A stretch of 43,393 bases of DNA from Actinomycetota bacterium (lineage in GTDB: Bacteria; Actinomycetota; Thermoleophilia; Gaiellales; F1-60-MAGs149): the NCBI GenBank assembly GCA_005798855.1, contig SYIF01000073.1, positions 1 through 43,393 on the forward strand, written 5' to 3'. Shown one piece after another: positions 39,743 to 43,393 of the stretch. The notes under the pieces are model-generated. The model saw only the letters and a list, made by a program, of their open reading frames with translations, was not told the origin of the DNA and did not search any database. Within the stretch, counting starts at the first letter, position 1; each line of letters opens with the position of its first letter. A program made the position numbers and the translations under genes.

Positions 39743-41077
39743 TCACATATGAAACAAGTGGATCGTGATGCGGCAGCCGCCGGCTGGTGCATCGCCAATC
39801 TCCACAGTGCCACCGTGTGCCGCGATGTCTTGGCGCACAATCGCCAGGCCAAGACCGGAGCCTGGACGATCTTGCACGCCGACGCCGCGGCGGAATCGTT
39901 CGAACATCGCCTCACGATCGGCGATCGGGATACCACTCCCCGCGTCGTCGACGGTGATAAGTTCGGGGCGCACCGTCACCGTCACAGGGGAGGATCCGTG
40001 CAGGAGCGCATTCTCCACAAGGTTGCCAAGCGCACGCTCTAGGCGGACAGGGTCGCCAACGAAGGGCGAGGCCTCAGTGTCGAGTTCGATGACGGCTTCG
40101 GGCCGCCGTGCGCGCGCTCGCGCCACAACATCGGCGGCCAGATCGTCTAGCCGAAGCGGCTCGGATTGCTCAACGGGGCGTGCGCCCCGCGCAAGGTCGA
40201 CGATGCTCGTGATCAGCTGCGAGATCTCATCAATCTCGCGGTCAATCGCGATGGCGAGCTGCTGGCGATCCTCCACCGAGAGGGCGCTCTGTGGATTGCC
40301 GAGCGTCTCCACGTCAGTCCGCAGCGCGGTCAGGGGCGTCCGTAACTCGTGGGCCGCATCGGCCACCAGTTGGTCTTGGGCGAGGCGCGCCTCCTCGAGA
40401 CCTGCCAGCAAGGCATTGACGGCAAGAGCGAGGCGGACCGACTCGGCGCCACCCTGCTCGGGCACGCGATGTGAGAGGTCACGATCACGCGCCGCCCCTT
40501 CAACATTCGTGGCGAGGCGGCGTAGCGGGACCAGGCCACGTTCCGCGACGAGCGCGCCGAGGATGATCGCGAAGATGACCCCACCAATGCCAGCAATCAA
40601 AAGCAGGCTGCGCAAGCGGTCAAGCGACGACTGGATCTCGTCAACGGAGCGGGCAACCTGCAACGCCAGATTCGGCTCGATATTGACGGTCAGCGCCCGA
40701 ATGGTCGAGCCATCGACGGTAAACGTCTGGTACTCCGAACCTCCCGCTTTGGCAATCTCCGCGGCGTTCTGCGTCGTGGGCAGGGGCGTCTCGTTCCGTG
40801 GCAGGCGAACGATCTCACCCTTCTCATTGATGAGCTCGGCGAAGATGCCAGGGGCGCCGAAGCGACCATTGGCATTGCCACCAAAGCCCCGATTGGGGTT
40901 GGCCCGATCGGGTCTAAGGGCGGCGTCACCCTCGCGCAGGGCGGCGGCACGAAGGGACGCGTCGACCTCGCTGTAGAGCGAACTCTGTGCCGCTTGGTAG
41001 GTGACAAAGCCACCAACACCAAACGCAACGATCACGGCGATTGCCGCGGCCAAGGCAATGCGGGTACGGAGACTCAC
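39743..41077 (-). CDS. membrane sensor histidine kinase (HAMP, HisKA, HATPase)
   Basis: Two-helix sensor kinase of 444 residues. Helices at ~7-28 and ~157-178 bracket an extracytoplasmic domain of ~128 residues with no named fold. HAMP (~179-232) leads to the HisKA dimer with phospho-acceptor H243 (DAAHELRTPLTAL). The ATPase domain has the N-box LGNLVENALLHG, DDAGSGIP and GSGLGLAIV. It starts with GTG overlapping the regulator stop (GTGA). MprB-like kinases are the nearest type I recognise; the signal may involve the secreted protein encoded first in this operon. Confidence 0.93.
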   Translation of the reverse strand: MSLRTRIALAAAIAVIVAFGVGGFVTYQAAQSSLYSEVDASLRAAALREGDAALRPDRANPNRGFGGNANGRFGAPGIFAELINEKGEIVRLPRNETPLPTTQNAAEIAKAGGSEYQTFTVDGSTIRALTVNIEPNLALQVARSVDEIQSSLDRLRSLLLIAGIGGVIFAIILGALVAERGLVPLRRLATNVEGAARDRDLSHRVPEQGGAESVRLALAVNALLAGLEEARLAQDQLVADAAHELRTPLTALRTDVETLGNPQSALSVEDRQQLAIAIDREIDEISQLITSIVDLARGARPVEQSEPLRLDDLAADVVARARARRPEAVIELDTEASPFVGDPVRLERALGNLVENALLHGSSPVTVTVRPELITVDDAGSGIPIADREAMFERFRRGVGVQDRPGSGLGLAIVRQDIAAHGGTVEIGDAPAGGCRITIHLFHM

Positions 41078-41754
41078 GCTGTGGTCCGCAGCACGTAGCC
41101 GACGCCGCGTACGGTGTCGATCAGTCGCGCCGAGCCTGTGTCACCGAGCTTGCGACGAAGATAGCCAACGTAGACCTCCACGCCGTTCGATGACGTGCGA
41201 GCGTCCATTCCCCAGACGCGATCGAGGATCACGTCGCGGGTCAGCACGTTGTCGGGATTACGCAAGAACAATTCGAGCAGCAGCCGCTCGGTGCGGGTCA
41301 GGTCGACGAGCTTGCCGTCGCGGGTCACGCTGTGGGAGCGGAGGTCGAGCCGCACGCCCGCCACCTCCAAGACGTCGTCGGGCTGGCCGGGATCGGCGAG
41401 CGAGCGTCGGCAGATCGCTCGTAGCCGTGCATCGAGTTCGACGGTCGCGAACGGCTTGACCAGATAGTCGTCGGCGCCGGCATCGAGGCCCTCAACGCGG
41501 TCGGTGACCGCATCGCGTGCAGTCAACATTAGGATTGGCGTCTGCACGCCCGTCTCGCGAAGCGTCCGACAGACATCGAAGCCCGAGCCATCGGGCAAGT
41601 TGACGTCCAAGACGATCGCCTCAATATCGTCGGTTACCGCCATCCGTCCCTCGGCGGCTGTGCCCGCCTCAACGATCTGATGGCCGCGCGCAGTCAGCGC
41701 CCGGCGGATGGCCGAGCGAACGGCCTCGTTGTCTTCGACGATGAGAATGCGCAT
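41074..41754 (-). CDS. OmpR/PhoB-family response regulator
   Basis: Regulator of 226 residues. The receiver domain (1-120) has VEDNE, phospho-acceptor D50 (IVLDVNLPDG), the T at MLTARDA and K in YLVKPF. The C-terminal winged helix (~130-222) is OmpR type: LTRTERLLLELFLRNP, VWGMDARTSSNGVEVYVGYLRRKL (in parts) and VRGVGYVL. It is translationally coupled to the sensor kinase and lies 60 bp after the secreted-protein gene. I start at MRILIVEDNE rather than ten codons upstream. Confidence 0.94.
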   Translation of the reverse strand: MRILIVEDNEAVRSAIRRALTARGHQIVEAGTAAEGRMAVTDDIEAIVLDVNLPDGSGFDVCRTLRETGVQTPILMLTARDAVTDRVEGLDAGADDYLVKPFATVELDARLRAICRRSLADPGQPDDVLEVAGVRLDLRSHSVTRDGKLVDLTRTERLLLELFLRNPDNVLTRDVILDRVWGMDARTSSNGVEVYVGYLRRKLGDTGSARLIDTVRGVGYVLRTTA

Positions 41755-41814
41755 GGTGTTCGAATCAGTGGAACGGCTTCGCACGAGTATGCCGTGCGGA
41801 GCCGCCGGCCGAGG

Positions 41815-42600
41815 CTAGGCAGGGGCGTTGCCCACTGCCGATCCGTCGAAGCTCTGCTGCTGATTGCCGTCATCGTTACCGGGTGGCGGGCCGCCGAAAT
41901 CGCCGGCGCCATCTGGGTTGCGGTCGTGGTGACCCTTGCCAGGACCGTCACCGCCGTGGCGACTCGGGCCGCCGATGCCAATGGGCGCGCCGGCCTCGAC
42001 GAGCGCAGTCACCTGATCGGCCTGCTGCTGCGTGATCCGCTTGTCCGTGACGAGCGCTGCGAGCTCCTCTGCCGTACGGTCGGCATGGCGCGCAGAGTCG
42101 GGCCGATGCTGCCCCTCGGGTGGGGTGTCACCCTGCGGTGCCCCGGGTCGGGGGCCAGCAATGCCAAGCGGCACGCCGGCCTCGATCAGCGACGCAATCT
42201 CCGTGGACTGGTCGGGCGTGATCGTCTTTGCCGCGACGAGGGCATCGAGCCGCTTGGCCGTCATCGCCGTCAGCAACGCGTTCATCGCGTCAGGCAGCTT
42301 GCCGTCGGCGATCTGGGCTTTGATCGACGTGGCCTGGGTGGCCGTCAGTGCGCCGGCCTTCTGCAACTCGTCGGTGCGCTTGCCGAGGCGATCGCCTTGG
42401 ATCTCTTTGAGTGCCTTATCGACATCCGCCTGAGGGACACCGAGCTTCTCGGCCAGGCTCTTCTCGAAGGCCTCCTGCTGCTGCTCTCGCTGATCGTCGT
42501 GCGTGACGATGTTGGCGGCGAGCACGGGGCCGGCGATGGCGGCGAGCCCGACGGTGGCGGCAACCGTGCCGATGATCATGGTCTTCTTGCTGCAACGCAT
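41815..42600 (-). CDS. secreted helical-repeat protein preceding a two-component system
   Basis: Exported protein of 261 residues. A signal peptide (MIIGTVAATVGLAAIAGPVLAA, in part) is followed by a helical domain (QQQEAFEKSLAEKLGVPQADVDKAL). Two copies of a ~24-residue unit stand out: ITPDQSTEIASLIEAGVPLG and ITQQQADQVTALVEAGAPIG, with a weaker one before. The C-terminus is rich in Gly, Pro, Asp, His and Asn and looks disordered and possibly metal-binding. No named family recognised. It has the clearest Shine-Dalgarno in the window (AAAGGAG, 8 nt before the ATG). It is probably co-transcribed with the regulator and kinase, so it may be their target or sensory partner. Confidence 0.78.
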   Translation of the reverse strand: MRCSKKTMIIGTVAATVGLAAIAGPVLAANIVTHDDQREQQQEAFEKSLAEKLGVPQADVDKALKEIQGDRLGKRTDELQKAGALTATQATSIKAQIADGKLPDAMNALLTAMTAKRLDALVAAKTITPDQSTEIASLIEAGVPLGIAGPRPGAPQGDTPPEGQHRPDSARHADRTAEELAALVTDKRITQQQADQVTALVEAGAPIGIGGPSRHGGDGPGKGHHDRNPDGAGDFGGPPPGNDDGNQQQSFDGSAVGNAPA

Positions 42601-42608
42601 CGATAGGG

Positions 42609-42615
42609 CTCCTTT
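42609..42615 (-). promoter_or_regulatory. strong ribosome binding site of the secreted-protein gene
   Basis: AAAGGAG on the minus strand, 8 nt before the ATG at 42600. It selects this Met over one seven codons upstream. It contrasts with the many genes here that have no Shine-Dalgarno sequence at all. Confidence 0.75.
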
Positions 42616-42705
42616 GTGCAATCACAGCCTTGCGTGCAGAGATGAGAAAAGGCTGAGAACCACCCCTCATGCTGGTCGGTTGATGGCGTCCGGCACACTG
42701 CCTCT

Positions 42706-43393
42706 ATGCAACTACGCGTCGCAATCACCGGTTTGGGCATCGTCTCCACGTTCGGTAACGATGTTGGCCGATTTTGGGATGCGGTCTTGGCGGGCCAGAC
42801 GGGCGGTTCGGACATTGCCCTCGACGGGCTGCCGACCCTGCCTGGGGTGCGTGTGTTGGAGTTCGATGCAGACGAGGTGATTGGCAAGCGTGAGGCGCGC
42901 CGCATGGATCGGGTTGGCATCTTTGCTGCCGTGGCTGCGGCGCAGGCACTGGCCGATGCCGGGCAGCATGGCATCGCGCCAGAGCGGATTGGGACTGCGA
43001 TTGGTTGCGCTCACGGCGGTGCCGGGACCGTCGAAGCGACCCAGCGCACGCTGCTCGAACGCGGGCTCGATCGTGTCAGCCCCTTTGCGATTCCGCTCGG
43101 CCTCGTCAATTCGCCGGTCGCTGGGACAGCGCGGCTGAACAACCTCAAAGGTCCATCCGCAGCGCCGGCCACTGCTTGCGCGGCTGGCTCGGACGCGATC
43201 GGCTGGGCCTACGAACGAGTGCGCGATGGCCGTGCCGACGCGATGGTGGCGGGTGGCGCCGAAGCCGCGCTGGTGCCGTCGGTGCTGGCGGGCTACATTC
43301 GCTTGGGCGCGATCGCCTCGCTTGGGCACGGTGCAGCGGCGGCCTCGCGGCCCTTCGATACCGCCCGCGACGGTTTTGTGATGGCCGAGGGCG
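42706..43393 (+). CDS. 3-oxoacyl-ACP synthase, FabF-like (3' end outside window)
   Basis: First 229 codons of a ketosynthase of the KAS I/II thiolase fold, which condenses malonyl-ACP with acyl chains in fatty-acid or polyketide synthesis. It opens RVAITGLGIVSTFGNDVGRFW as in FabF. The nucleophile is C158 in PATACAAGSDAIGWAYE, with the oxyanion and helix context intact, and ASRPFDTARDGFVMAEG follows at the window edge. The two catalytic His residues and the stop lie beyond. Upstream, CACACT 6 nt before the ATG is a one-mismatch version of the local leaderless -10 pattern. A FabF paralog of a polyketide-type cluster cannot be excluded. Confidence 0.92.
   Translation, partial: MQLRVAITGLGIVSTFGNDVGRFWDAVLAGQTGGSDIALDGLPTLPGVRVLEFDADEVIGKREARRMDRVGIFAAVAAAQALADAGQHGIAPERIGTAIGCAHGGAGTVEATQRTLLERGLDRVSPFAIPLGLVNSPVAGTARLNNLKGPSAAPATACAAGSDAIGWAYERVRDGRADAMVAGGAEAALVPSVLAGYIRLGAIASLGHGAAAASRPFDTARDGFVMAEG

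Noticed and set aside
39765-40976. 403-residue frame antisense to the sensor kinase
   Set aside because: It is a Ser/Arg-rich shadow of the conserved kinase gene, with no domain or upstream signal.

Overview
The window is GC-rich, gene-dense bacterial DNA that looks like a deep-branching actinobacterium. The main reason is the cell-wall signalling cluster of a kinase, two FHA proteins, a PP2C phosphatase, a RodA/FtsW protein, a class B PBP and a PASTA kinase. A dUMP-forming dCTP deaminase, a PdtaS/PdtaR pair with an ANTAR output, a DUF4446 protein and SufBD/SufSU support this. Thermoleophilia is my best guess at class level, but there is no rRNA to prove it. I see no tRNA, rRNA, CRISPR array, phage or transposase.

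Layout. (1) 1-2007: the 3' end of sufB, then sufD. (2) 2008-9834: a block on mostly the opposite strand that separates sufBD from sufSU. It holds a small conserved gene between 35-bp inverted repeats, a secreted beta-propeller/FN3 protein, a VapBC toxin-antitoxin pair, an atypical HisD-like dehydrogenase and a very large secreted protease with two complete subtilisin domains. (3) 10037-12419: sufS, sufU and a convergent PucR-type regulator. (4) 12452-14956: a polytopic membrane protein, a possible structured RNA and dcd. (5) 15021-16448: a membrane pseudokinase resembling the C-terminal half of mycobacterial MviN, standing alone. (6) 16482-26629: an almost gap-free leftward operon, in transcription order polytopic-membrane kinase, fhaA, fhaB, pstP, rodA/ftsW, pbpA, pknB, ddl. 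It joins Ser/Thr phosphorylation to peptidoglycan synthesis.

(7) 26669-31443: rightward genes for a membrane-anchored CARDB-like protein, a DUF4446 protein, an HNH endonuclease, the PdtaS/PdtaR-like pair and ClpS. (8) 31444-31654: a convergent intergenic space with imperfect direct repeats and a perfect 41-bp inverted repeat. (9) 31652-36630: leftward surface-glycan-like genes (epimerase, GT2, degenerate deacetylase-like protein), then a FlgD-Ig-like surface protein and an ACT-like protein. (10) 36666-39690: a three-gene operon with a phosphosulfolactate-synthase (ComA) homolog, a NadB/FrdA-like flavoprotein and a geranylgeranyl-reductase-like flavoprotein. (11) 39743-42600: a secreted protein followed by an OmpR-type regulator and its sensor kinase. 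(12) 42706-end: the start of a FabF-like ketosynthase.

Two themes cross the window. Nine starts are preceded by TAnnnT exactly 6 or 7 nt upstream of ATG/GTG, which predicts leaderless transcription and helps fix those starts. In the operons, adjacent genes overlap as ATGA, GTGA, TAATG, TGATG or TAGTG, which predicts translational coupling. The best candidates for undescribed biology are the stand-alone MviN-like pseudokinase next to an FHA operon led by a multi-pass kinase, the ComA/flavoprotein operon, the tandem protease, and the possible structured RNA downstream of dcd.
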